Assembly (NCBI GenBank): GCA_002415855.1
Contig: DIAS01000174.1
Span: forward strand, 1 to 14,986
From: Bacteroidales bacterium UBA5072
GTDB taxonomy: Bacteria; Bacteroidota; Bacteroidia; Bacteroidales; UBA10428
DNA length: 14,986 nt
Direction: 5' to 3'
The notes beneath the pieces are model-generated. The model made no database searches. It saw only the letters and a list, made by a program, of their open reading frames with translations, and was not told where the DNA came from. The position numbers were made by a program, and so were the translations under genes. Below, piece after piece: positions 8,746 through 14,569 of the stretch. How positions within the stretch are numbered: position 1 is the stretch's first letter; each line of letters starts with the position of its first letter.

Positions 8746-8800
8746 AAGTCCTTTCTTTTTAGTACCTTAGTGGTTAATTATTTAACCAAAGAAAGGACTT
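8746..8800 (+). promoter_or_regulatory. Nested inverted repeat covering the band-7 ribosome-binding site
   Basis: A perfect 13-bp inverted repeat joins 8746-8758 (AAGTCCTTTCTTT) to 8788-8800 (AAAGAAAGGACTT). Inside it a second hairpin pairs GGTTAA (8772-8777) with TTAACC (8782-8787) around a 4-base loop. The two right-hand arms are contiguous and could stack, leaving a 13-base bulge on the left side. The right outer arm contains GAAAGGA, the only good Shine-Dalgarno sequence seen near a start in this window, placed 8 bases before the ATG at 8806. If transcribed, the stem would hide the ribosome-binding site. It could be a cis-acting translational switch, or an extragenic palindrome that happens to have become the leader. 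The pairing is read directly; the regulatory role is inference. Confidence 0.6.
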
Positions 8801-8805
8801 ATGCC

Positions 8806-9663
8806 ATGATTTATTTTATTATCGGATTTCTGGTTTTTCTAATCTTCCTGTGGGGGATCAGGATTGTTAGGCCCACACACCGTGCCCTTATTGAGAGGCT
8901 CGGAAAGTATCATCATTTTGCTAACCCCGGGTTCCACTGGATCATTCCAATGATTGATAAAATGTACCAGGTGAATGTAACTGAACAAATGGTTGATGCG
9001 GAGCCGCAGGAGATCATCACAAACGACAACCTGAATGCCAGTGTCGATGCCCAGGTATATTTCAGGGTTAAGGCTGATGAAGAAAGCGTCAAGGGCTCGA
9101 TATACAATGTAGCCAACTTCAAATATCAGATCGTCAACCTTGCACGTACCACCCTTCGTAACATCATAGGTACGATGACGCTGAAGTCAGCTAACAGCGA
9201 GCGTGGCAAGATCAACGCCGAGCTTTACAATACTCTGCACACTGAGACCAAAGGCTGGGGAATTGAGATCGTACGTACTGAGTTAAAACAGATTGATCCG
9301 CCGAAGGATGTGCAGGAGACGATGAACAAGGTTGTCAAGGCCGAGAATGAGAAGATAGCTGCCATAGATATGGCTTCCGCCACCGAGACTGTGGCTGACG
9401 GCGTGAAGAGGGCGAAGATCAAGGAGGCTGAGGGAGCCAAGCAGGCGAAGATACTGCAGGCAGAGGGCGAGGCTGAATTCATCAGGCTGGTGAATGAGTC
9501 TGCTGAAAAGTATTTTATAGGTAACGCTCAGATATTAAGAAAGTTACAGGCGCTGGAGACATCGCTGCAGTCAAATACGAAGATCGTCGTTCCGACCGGC
9601 AGTGACCTGGTGAATGTGATAGGTGACATGGCAGGTATTGCCCCGTTACCGGGTAAAAAATAA
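8806..9663 (+). CDS. SPFH/band-7 domain protein (stomatin/paraslipin-like)
   Basis: This is a membrane-anchored scaffold of the stomatin-prohibitin-flotillin-HflK/C superfamily, which forms large oligomers and is often linked to membrane quality control and stress. From the ATG at 8806 it has 285 residues. One N-terminal hydrophobic helix lies at about 2-20. A band-7 domain follows (RPTHRALIERLGKYHHFANPG, then IIPMIDKMYQVNV and the stomatin-like EPQEIITNDNLNASVDAQVYFRV). An Ala/Glu/Lys-rich coiled coil follows (KRAKIKEAEGAKQAKILQAE), and the tail is hydrophobic and Gly/Pro-containing. A GTG at 8770 would extend the frame by 12 residues. The ATG is chosen because AAAGGA lies 8 bases upstream and the helix then begins at residue 2. 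No NfeD partner gene is adjacent. The gene is GC-richer in codon choice than the trehalose operon upstream. It converges with the ATPase gene. Confidence 0.9.
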   Translation: MIYFIIGFLVFLIFLWGIRIVRPTHRALIERLGKYHHFANPGFHWIIPMIDKMYQVNVTEQMVDAEPQEIITNDNLNASVDAQVYFRVKADEESVKGSIYNVANFKYQIVNLARTTLRNIIGTMTLKSANSERGKINAELYNTLHTETKGWGIEIVRTELKQIDPPKDVQETMNKVVKAENEKIAAIDMASATETVADGVKRAKIKEAEGAKQAKILQAEGEAEFIRLVNESAEKYFIGNAQILRKLQALETSLQSNTKIVVPTGSDLVNVIGDMAGIAPLPGKK

Positions 9664-9690
9664 CCCTCGGCTAACAAGGTCATTTGGTAT

Positions 9691-9730
9691 AAACAGGTAG
9701 AGACGTTGCATGCAACGTCTCTACCTGTTT
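9691..9730. terminator. Perfect 40-bp palindrome between convergent genes, probable bidirectional terminator
   Basis: The left arm 9691-9710 (AAACAGGTAGAGACGTTGCA) is the exact reverse complement of 9711-9730, with no spacer. On the plus strand the stem ends in a run of four T followed by AT-rich sequence, so it can terminate the band-7 transcript. On the minus strand the arm also ends in TTT, which would serve the ATPase transcript. The GTAGAGACG...CGTCTCTAC core resembles a dispersed palindrome I recall from Bacteroidota and some other phyla; that recollection is not checked here. Confidence 0.75.
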
Positions 9731-9767
9731 TAATGTTTTAATAAAAATATGATTTGACAAATATGTA

Positions 9768-12161
9768 TCAAGAATGCGGTTTCCCCTTAACCCAGTCGTT
9801 GATAATTAAACTGCAAAAGGCAAAATAAATTAAACTGCTGAAAGTTACAATTACAGGCAAAGCTTTAAAGCCCGGTAACCCAAGTGATATTATAATGCAC
9901 GCCAGTATAACATCAGCTATAATTGCTAAAAGCAAGCTTTTACTTATAGGTTGTCTGTAAAAACGGGTCGGTGTGCGTATAACAAATATATTGAATATGC
10001 TGGCAAAAAACAGGGTGGCAAATCCTAATGTATGCAACTGATCAATGTCGGTAATTTCAAAATATTTCTTCCCGATAAATAACCATATTAAAGCCTCAGC
10101 AATCAAAAATAACCCTAAAAGAAATCCCCTTTTTATCATCGGTTTAATATTCCAGCTTTCAGGTTTTTTTGACCAGATGACAATGTCTGTAGACAAGGTT
10201 AATGTTACGAAATCAATAATAAACAACAGGAGTACCATATCAAAAGCACTTACCACGAACTGCCCTGTAATAAAATAAGCGCCACATACAAAAACCACGG
10301 TAAATAATGTTTTTGAAATTTTACTGATTACCCAATTGGTTATTCGATGATGTATGGTTCGACCAACAGTTATCAGTTTAATGATGCTCTCCAATCCTTC
10401 ATGCAGTAAAATTACACTTGCGGCTTGTTTGGCTGCATCGGTAGCTGATTTAACGGCAATGCCCACTTCAGCTTGTTTTAAAGCCGGTGCATCGTTAACG
10501 CCGTCACCTGTCATACCTGTAATTTCCTGATGTTGCTGCAAGGTTTTTACGATGGTAAATTTATCCTGGGGCAAAACTTCCGCAAATCCATTGTGTGAAA
10601 TAATGGTGGAATAACTATCGCTGGCTGCTGCATGTTCCCGTAATAAACCGGCGGCAACAATGTCATCTCCCACGCCTACCTGCGTTCCAATCTCCCTTGC
10701 AATCGGCAGCGCATCGCCTGTAAGCATTTTTACTGTCACACCCAATTCTTTTAACTCTGTTATCATCTTTCCAGAATCAGAGAGTGGAGGGTCAACGAGT
10801 GCCACAATTCCTGCCAGTGTTATCACATCATCTCTCTGGACAGCAACTGCCATTGTTTTGAATCCTTTTGCAGCCCAGGCATCAACAGTTTTATCAAGTT
10901 TTGATTGTTGAAGGTTGCATACATCTTTAATAGTATTATATGCACCCTTCATTACCTTAAATTGTTTATCATTTTTTTGAACTATGGCTTCGGTTCTTTT
11001 GGCCGCAGCAGAAAAGGGAGTGAAAGAAATCTGCCGATAACCTGAAGTATCTGTCCTGTTCTCTGTCACCTTTTGCAGAAAGGCCATATCTACAGGGTCG
11101 TTATTAGCAATTACGGAAGCCAGTAAGCCATAGCGTAAAACATCGTCAGCTGTAAAATTCTCAGCAGTTTCAATATCATGTATGAACAACCTATTTTGCG
11201 TAAGGGTTCCTGTTTTGTCAATACACAGGGTAGTGAGTGTTGCTGCATCTTCAGTGGCACTTAAACGACTCACCAGGATGCCTTTGGCAGCTAACTCCTG
11301 TGAACCTTTTGCCATACTTACCGTAAACATGGCAGGCAATGCCACCGGAACCGCCGTTACCAATAAAATGAGCACTAAAGGAAGCATGAATAAAAAAGTG
11401 CCACCTCTCAACAAAGAAAATGCAATAGTTATACCGACAAATACCAGCACAATTGCAAACAGTATTTTCACAATATTGGCTACAACTTCTTCCATGTGAA
11501 GGCGTGGTTTTGCCATTTGAACCAATTGGATAGTCTTGCCAAAAAAAGTATTAACGCCTGTTGCTGTTACCACCGCATTGCATTCTCCATTTTTTATTAC
11601 GGATCCGGAGAACAGCATATCCCCTTCTTTTTTGCTGATGAGCATTGACTCTCCTGAAATGGCTGATTGATCAGCGCCAGCCATGCCATCAATTATTTTA
11701 GCATCGGCAGTAATAAAATCTCCGGTCCGGATACGTATAATATCGCCGGGTACCAACTGATCTCCGCTCACCTGCTGCCATTCAGAGTTTCTTAAGACGC
11801 GCACAAGCACCTGTAGGCTTTGTTTCAAAGCCTGCACTGTTTTCGCTGCTTTACTTTCCTGCATAAAGCCTATTATGGCATTGAACAGCATCAATCCGCC
11901 AATTAAATATACATCTGCATACTTATAAAGTAAAAATGAAATTACTATGGTAAACTCCAGCATAATGGCTGTAAGTCCCCAAAAGTGTTTCAGAAAGAGA
12001 AGAATCAGGGATTGCTTTTTCTCTTTCACCTCATTAAGACCATAAGTGGCCCGCCGTTTTGTTACTTCTTCATCGGAGAGGCCGGTTGCAACCTGTACTT
12101 TTAATTCAGACAGTATATCCGTGATAGTTTTTGTTTCGTATGTATTGGTTTGATCAGACAT
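9768..12161 (-). CDS. P3A-type P-type ATPase (plasma-membrane H+-ATPase-like)
   Basis: This is an ATP-driven cation pump of the membrane, most likely exporting protons. It is 797 residues. An N-terminal cation-ATPase domain is present (GLSDEEVTKRRATYGLNEV, 27-45). The actuator loop carries SGES (169-172). PVALP (272-276) lies in M4, and the phosphorylation site is DKTGTLT with Asp315. The nucleotide-binding KGAYNT is at 405-410, TGDALP at 481-486 and the hinge MTGDGVNDAPALKQAEVGIAV at 550-570. M6 has Asp650 in FIIDFVTLTLS, aligned with the proton-carrying Asp of plant and fungal H+-ATPases, and the M4 motif also fits P3A rather than Ca2+ or heavy-metal pumps. No N-terminal metal-binding domain and no long C-terminal autoinhibitory tail are seen. 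An Mg2+ or Ca2+ pump is less likely. Upstream are a possible -7 element and tandem activator-like boxes. It stands alone, converging on the band-7 gene. Confidence 0.9.
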   Translation of the reverse strand: MSDQTNTYETKTITDILSELKVQVATGLSDEEVTKRRATYGLNEVKEKKQSLILLFLKHFWGLTAIMLEFTIVISFLLYKYADVYLIGGLMLFNAIIGFMQESKAAKTVQALKQSLQVLVRVLRNSEWQQVSGDQLVPGDIIRIRTGDFITADAKIIDGMAGADQSAISGESMLISKKEGDMLFSGSVIKNGECNAVVTATGVNTFFGKTIQLVQMAKPRLHMEEVVANIVKILFAIVLVFVGITIAFSLLRGGTFLFMLPLVLILLVTAVPVALPAMFTVSMAKGSQELAAKGILVSRLSATEDAATLTTLCIDKTGTLTQNRLFIHDIETAENFTADDVLRYGLLASVIANNDPVDMAFLQKVTENRTDTSGYRQISFTPFSAAAKRTEAIVQKNDKQFKVMKGAYNTIKDVCNLQQSKLDKTVDAWAAKGFKTMAVAVQRDDVITLAGIVALVDPPLSDSGKMITELKELGVTVKMLTGDALPIAREIGTQVGVGDDIVAAGLLREHAAASDSYSTIISHNGFAEVLPQDKFTIVKTLQQHQEITGMTGDGVNDAPALKQAEVGIAVKSATDAAKQAASVILLHEGLESIIKLITVGRTIHHRITNWVISKISKTLFTVVFVCGAYFITGQFVVSAFDMVLLLFIIDFVTLTLSTDIVIWSKKPESWNIKPMIKRGFLLGLFLIAEALIWLFIGKKYFEITDIDQLHTLGFATLFFASIFNIFVIRTPTRFYRQPISKSLLLAIIADVILACIIISLGLPGFKALPVIVTFSSLIYFAFCSLIINDWVKGKPHS

Positions 12162-12195
12162 GGCACTATGTACCCAATTTTCAACTTCTGTAAAA

Positions 12196-12226
12196 CAAAT
12201 ACAATTGAAATGTAAGAAAATGTAAA
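12196..12226 (-). promoter_or_regulatory. Putative promoter and response-regulator operator of the P-type ATPase gene
   Basis: On the minus strand, TTACATTT occurs twice exactly 10 bases apart (12225-12218 and 12215-12208). Four bases then separate it from TGTATTTG (12203-12196), one mismatch from the Bacteroidota -7 consensus TAnnTTTG. The ATG lies about 35 bases further on. Tandem half-sites one helical turn apart in the -33 position are the classic arrangement for an OmpR/PhoB-family activator replacing the -33 contact. The bases are seen directly; the function is inferred and no regulator gene is in the window. Confidence 0.4.
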
Positions 12227-12297
12227 CGGATAAACATTTTAGAAATTTAAAACTAATTTTTGAAATGATTTTTACTTGCCTTTTTAATTTCAGGCTA

Positions 12298-12477
12298 ATG
12301 AAAACTTCATTTCCAAATCAGATTACTATCGTAAACGAAGTCATATCATATTTTGTGGCAATACTGAAAGATTACCATGCTTATCTGCTGAGAGTATGCC
12401 ATCGTAGAAGCCACGTTCTGGAGCGTATCTGGCGCATACACCCCAATAACTACCCCACAACAAAAAAACCTCATTAA
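12298..12477 (+). CDS. Doubtful small ORF, 59 codons, no recognised family
   Basis: An ATG at 12298 opens a 59-residue frame (MKTSFPNQITIVNEVISYFV at the N-terminus, then a basic, His-rich C-terminus). A longer version starts at 12265. I recognise no domain. There is no ribosome-binding site, but most genes here lack one. The stop codon falls in the loop of a hairpin at 12465-12492. It may be a small protein, a decayed gene fragment or chance. It is listed because it is the only plausible coding stretch in the gap between the ATPase gene and the tRNA. Confidence 0.18.
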   Translation: MKTSFPNQITIVNEVISYFVAILKDYHAYLLRVCHRRSHVLERIWRIHPNNYPTTKKPH

Positions 12478-12492
12478 TAATCAAGGGGTTTT
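12462..12492 (-). terminator. Terminator-like hairpin with T-run on the minus strand
   Basis: AAAACCTC (12465-12472) pairs with GGGGTTTT (12485-12492), 8 bp with one G-T wobble and a 12-base loop. Read on the minus strand the stem ends in a run of seven T (12468-12462), the form of a strong intrinsic terminator. No gene on the minus strand ends just before it, so it would end either tRNA read-through or an unannotated RNA from 12500-12650. Confidence 0.5.
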
Positions 12493-12510
12493 AATGGGGA
12501 AGAGGCAGGA

Positions 12511-12643
12511 GGCGGGTCATTCGCCCCGCCTTTCGAGGCTCATGATCCGCTGCGGGGAGCTATTGCAACAGAATCCCATGCCCGCTTGCAGTGGGCTTTA
12601 GTCTTTTTTGTTTTCCGGCCTCCGCTTCGCAAGCGAGCGTCGG
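12511..12643. repeat. GC-rich block of short hairpins next to tRNA-Cys
   Basis: Several stems are packed into about 130 bases in an AT-rich gap. GGCGGG (12511-12516) pairs with CCCGCC (12525-12530). CCGC (12547-12550) pairs with GCGG (12552-12555). GCCCGC (12580-12585) pairs with GTGGGC (12591-12596) with one wobble, and is followed on the plus strand by a T-rich run (12597-12614). CGCTT (12623-12627) pairs with AAGCG (12631-12635). No coding frame is convincing. It could be an extragenic repeat cluster of the kind that lies beside tRNA genes in Bacteroidota, or a structured RNA. Confidence 0.45.
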
Positions 12644-12653
12644 TCTAAAAACA

Positions 12654-12687
12654 AAAATCCCCAAGCACTTCGTGCTCAAGGGATTTT
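12654..12687 (-). terminator. Probable terminator of tRNA-Cys
   Basis: AAAATCCC (12654-12661) pairs with GGGATTTT (12680-12687), and inside it AGCAC (12664-12668) pairs with GTGCT (12672-12676) around a 3-base loop, separated by a small internal loop. On the minus strand it begins four bases after the tRNA 3' end and runs into TTTTTGTTTTT, which suits transcription termination. Confidence 0.65.
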
Positions 12688-12691
12688 GATG

Positions 12692-12762
12692 AGGTCGGTG
12701 GCGGATTCGAACCGCCGTTCCCGGTTTTGCAGACCGATTCCTAGCCACTCGGACAACCGACC
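12692..12762 (-). tRNA. tRNA-Cys (anticodon GCA)
   Basis: The minus strand folds as a complete cloverleaf of 71 bases. The acceptor arm GGTCGGT pairs with ACCGACC over 7 bp. The D stem is TCC/GGA. The anticodon stem TCGGT/ACCGG, with one wobble, encloses loop CTGCAAA, so the anticodon is GCA. The T arm is GGCGG/CCGCC with loop TTCGAAT. The discriminator base is U, the cysteine identity base. The 3' CCA is not encoded (the next bases after the discriminator read CA), so it must be added after transcription. A -7-like element lies 16 bases upstream and a terminator hairpin follows. Confidence 0.96.
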
Positions 12763-12777
12763 AAAAGATTGTGCGTG

Positions 12778-12785
12778 CAAAATTA
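12778..12785 (-). promoter_or_regulatory. Probable -7 promoter element for tRNA-Cys
   Basis: On the minus strand TAATTTTG matches the Bacteroidota primary sigma -7 consensus TAnnTTTG at all fixed positions. It ends 15 bases before the tRNA 5' end. No clear TTTG -33 box is found at the usual 19-21 base spacing. Confidence 0.5.
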
Positions 12786-12817
12786 ATAAAAAATTCTTTA
12801 TAGTTACCACTGTATTT

Positions 12818-12837
12818 CCGTCGGCTTAAGCCGACGG
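12818..12837. repeat. Perfect 20-bp palindrome
   Basis: CCGTCGGCTT (12818-12827) is followed directly by its exact reverse complement AAGCCGACGG. It lies between the stop of the 12897-13496 gene and the tRNA-Cys promoter, both on the minus strand. It has no T-tract, so it is a weak terminator at best. Its sequence resembles a short extragenic palindrome I recall as frequent in Bacteroidota. Confidence 0.65.
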
Positions 12838-12896
12838 TTCAAGTGAAGCCAACGGCAGATCAAGGGGCTGAGAATAAATTTTTGTTCAATATCAAT

Positions 12897-13496
12897 TTAA
12901 AATCTTATTGTTATTCCCAACCCAAGCGCCATTGAACCATCTGGCGCTATATTAAACTTCTGTAAAGCAACCTCAGCTTTAGTCTTTCTGCTACCCCCGA
13001 CTGACCATAAAGGAACGCCAACTAAAGTACAGGGAATGCCAATCAAACCAGCAAGACCAATAACGCCATAACCAAGCATTGACCCATGCGGATCTTCCGG
13101 AGGGCCATGGGGTTCGGCCGTATTAAGCAAAACCACCCCGGTGACAATGCCTATTGCGAATATACTTACCCCGCTTATTGTTAAAGCCCTGCCTGTATTT
13201 CTCATTTTAACAGCTTTGTCATAGTACAGATTAAGCTGATTGGCAGTTAATGTATCGGGATTAACCTTCCTCATTATCATTTTCGGGGCAACAGCAATTC
13301 TTTCGATTTCATCGGGAGAAAAAGAGAAATAGATTCCTTCAGATGTCTTAAATCTGTATTCTTCCTTTGATTCCCAAAGTAATTTACCGATCGCACTATT
13401 CCCGTTCTTCAGATAGAGGGTATCCTGCGCCTGCTGCCCGCTGGCGTGCAATGAAATAAAAATCAAGATTATGACACCTATCAGAATATCTTTCAC
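12897..13496 (-). CDS. Exported/membrane protein of unknown function
   Basis: I do not recognise the family beyond a general Bacteroidota secreted-protein look. It is 199 residues, from a GTG start: an ATG two bases upstream is out of frame and runs straight into TGA. Residues 1-20 form a signal peptide or anchor (hydrophobic, ending HASGQ). Residues 25-75 have the strand-rich pattern DTLYLKNGNSAIGKLLWESK and FSFSPDEIERIAV, like a small barrel that reads 'described by a key/value, then acts'. Two Gly-rich hydrophobic segments follow at about 106-126 and 141-166, joined by an acidic, His/Pro-containing loop (EPHGPPEDPHGS). The C-terminus ends in alternating hydrophobics and Phe (LGLGITIRF), reminiscent of an outer-membrane strand, although two Gly-rich helices argue for an inner-membrane or lipid-associated protein. 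It is spaced well apart from both neighbours, so it is probably its own transcription unit. Confidence 0.72.
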   Translation of the reverse strand: MKDILIGVIILIFISLHASGQQAQDTLYLKNGNSAIGKLLWESKEEYRFKTSEGIYFSFSPDEIERIAVAPKMIMRKVNPDTLTANQLNLYYDKAVKMRNTGRALTISGVSIFAIGIVTGVVLLNTAEPHGPPEDPHGSMLGYGVIGLAGLIGIPCTLVGVPLWSVGGSRKTKAEVALQKFNIAPDGSMALGLGITIRF

Positions 13497-13656
13497 ATAT
13501 GAAGGAGATTAATAAATACCAATGCTAAGTTCGACTATTTTTGGATAGCGGTCCTTGTTCAGACTCCAAAAAATTGTTCTCTGGGTATCATTAAGTGAAT
13601 ATTCTAAAGCCTTTTACCTGCCTTAGGGCTGTTCCGGGATAATTATTAAAATTTGG

Positions 13657-13693
13657 ACAGCGCCCGAAATACATTCATTTTATTTGGCGCTGT
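13657..13693 (-). terminator. Weak terminator candidate at the end of the DUF4239 gene
   Basis: ACAGCGCC (13657-13664) pairs with GGCGCTGT (13686-13693), a perfect 8-bp stem with a 21-base loop that contains the stop codon of the DUF4239 gene. On the minus strand it is followed by CCAAATTTTAAT, a short and interrupted T-run. The long loop lowers confidence. Confidence 0.35.
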
Positions 13694-14439
13694 AAGGTTA
13701 ACAAGGGTTTTTGGTTAAGCCTGGATAGTCTTGGATTGTCAAGCACTAAAATCAAGAATATGACTGTAGCAAAAATAAGAGCGAGCAGGATAAATACCCA
13801 GAAATCACCTTTTCCGGAGACGCCGAACTGATAGCCTATAACGAGCATACAAAAGAATGTGACAAAAAAGAGGACCCAGAAGATCATCGGGGGAATACGG
13901 TACTGGATAGTCCAAGTTATCCGGTGATTATAATTATCAATGACGTTATTTAAAGACGAAGCGAAAAGTGAAAAAATTGCCGGACTCAAATCCGTCTTCG
14001 TCAACTGTGTCGTTTTTTTCCACAAGCTTTCAAGGATCTGACCGGAACGTGTCATTGCGTACCCGATTTGGGAAATATCACTGTGCAGTTCAACCCTCAG
14101 GTTGACATACTCCACGATAAGTTTTCTTATTTCAGTGAGAAATGGTTCCGGTAAAAGCTCTGCCCTCAGATATGTTGTCCTTATATTAGTGACTTCATCA
14201 AGGAACAATTTTTTACGTGCCTCAAAACGGTTGGCAGCAATCTGAAAAGTGAAAGCCAGCAAAAAGGCCAGAAGGGCGAATGATGCTCCGGTGACAGAAC
14301 CCACCGGAAGACGTTGCAGATCAGGCACAATCTCACTCTGAATTATGCCATACCGTTGCCCGATAAGCATCGGGGCCAGCACCAGAAGAAATGGGATAAT
14401 GATCATCCCCGCCAGACGAAGGGCGAAACGTATTTTCAT
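13675..14439 (-). CDS. DUF4239 (bestrophin-like) membrane protein
   Basis: This is a 254-residue membrane protein. Hydrophobic helices lie near 8-27, 50-68, 184-203 and 212-232, with a soluble helical middle of about 115 residues. The segment after the second helix, RFEARKKLFLDEVTNIRTTYL followed by RAELLPEP (71-99), is the signature of the DUF4239 family, called bestrophin-like in databases. The name suggests an anion channel, but I know of no proven function, so transport should not be assumed. Two-helix, soluble middle, two-helix topology and length fit the family. The ATG at 14439 begins with a short basic stretch before the first helix. It is on the same strand as the glucosidase upstream, but 130 bases separate them, so operon membership is uncertain. 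Confidence 0.8.
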   Translation of the reverse strand: MKIRFALRLAGMIIIPFLLVLAPMLIGQRYGIIQSEIVPDLQRLPVGSVTGASFALLAFLLAFTFQIAANRFEARKKLFLDEVTNIRTTYLRAELLPEPFLTEIRKLIVEYVNLRVELHSDISQIGYAMTRSGQILESLWKKTTQLTKTDLSPAIFSLFASSLNNVIDNYNHRITWTIQYRIPPMIFWVLFFVTFFCMLVIGYQFGVSGKGDFWVFILLALIFATVIFLILVLDNPRLSRLNQKPLLTLQRQIK

Positions 14440-14569
14440 AAGACTGGATTAATACAATTACAAATTCAGTTTAGGGACAGACAGGCAGATTATGTCCTGG
14501 CTGACTCAGTTCATATTACTTTTTATTTTGTCTTTCAGCAACAATATGTTTGTTTAAGGAATTTGAAAT

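Noticed and set aside
11182..11499. 105-codon frame on the plus strand opposite the P-type ATPase
   Set aside because: It is a mirror frame of the conserved M4 and phosphorylation region and has no independent signature.
12692..12762. tRNA-Cys as an integration site for a mobile element
   Set aside because: No integrase, no direct repeat of the tRNA 3' end and no phage or transfer genes are visible in the window.
12560..12829. Two short frames (one per strand) across the tRNA-Cys region
   Set aside because: Both run through the tRNA and its terminator hairpin, so they are chance frames over an RNA gene.
14461..14468. TGAATTTG (minus strand) as a -7 element for the DUF4239 gene
   Set aside because: It has one mismatch to TAnnTTTG, but no -33 box or other support is at the expected distance.
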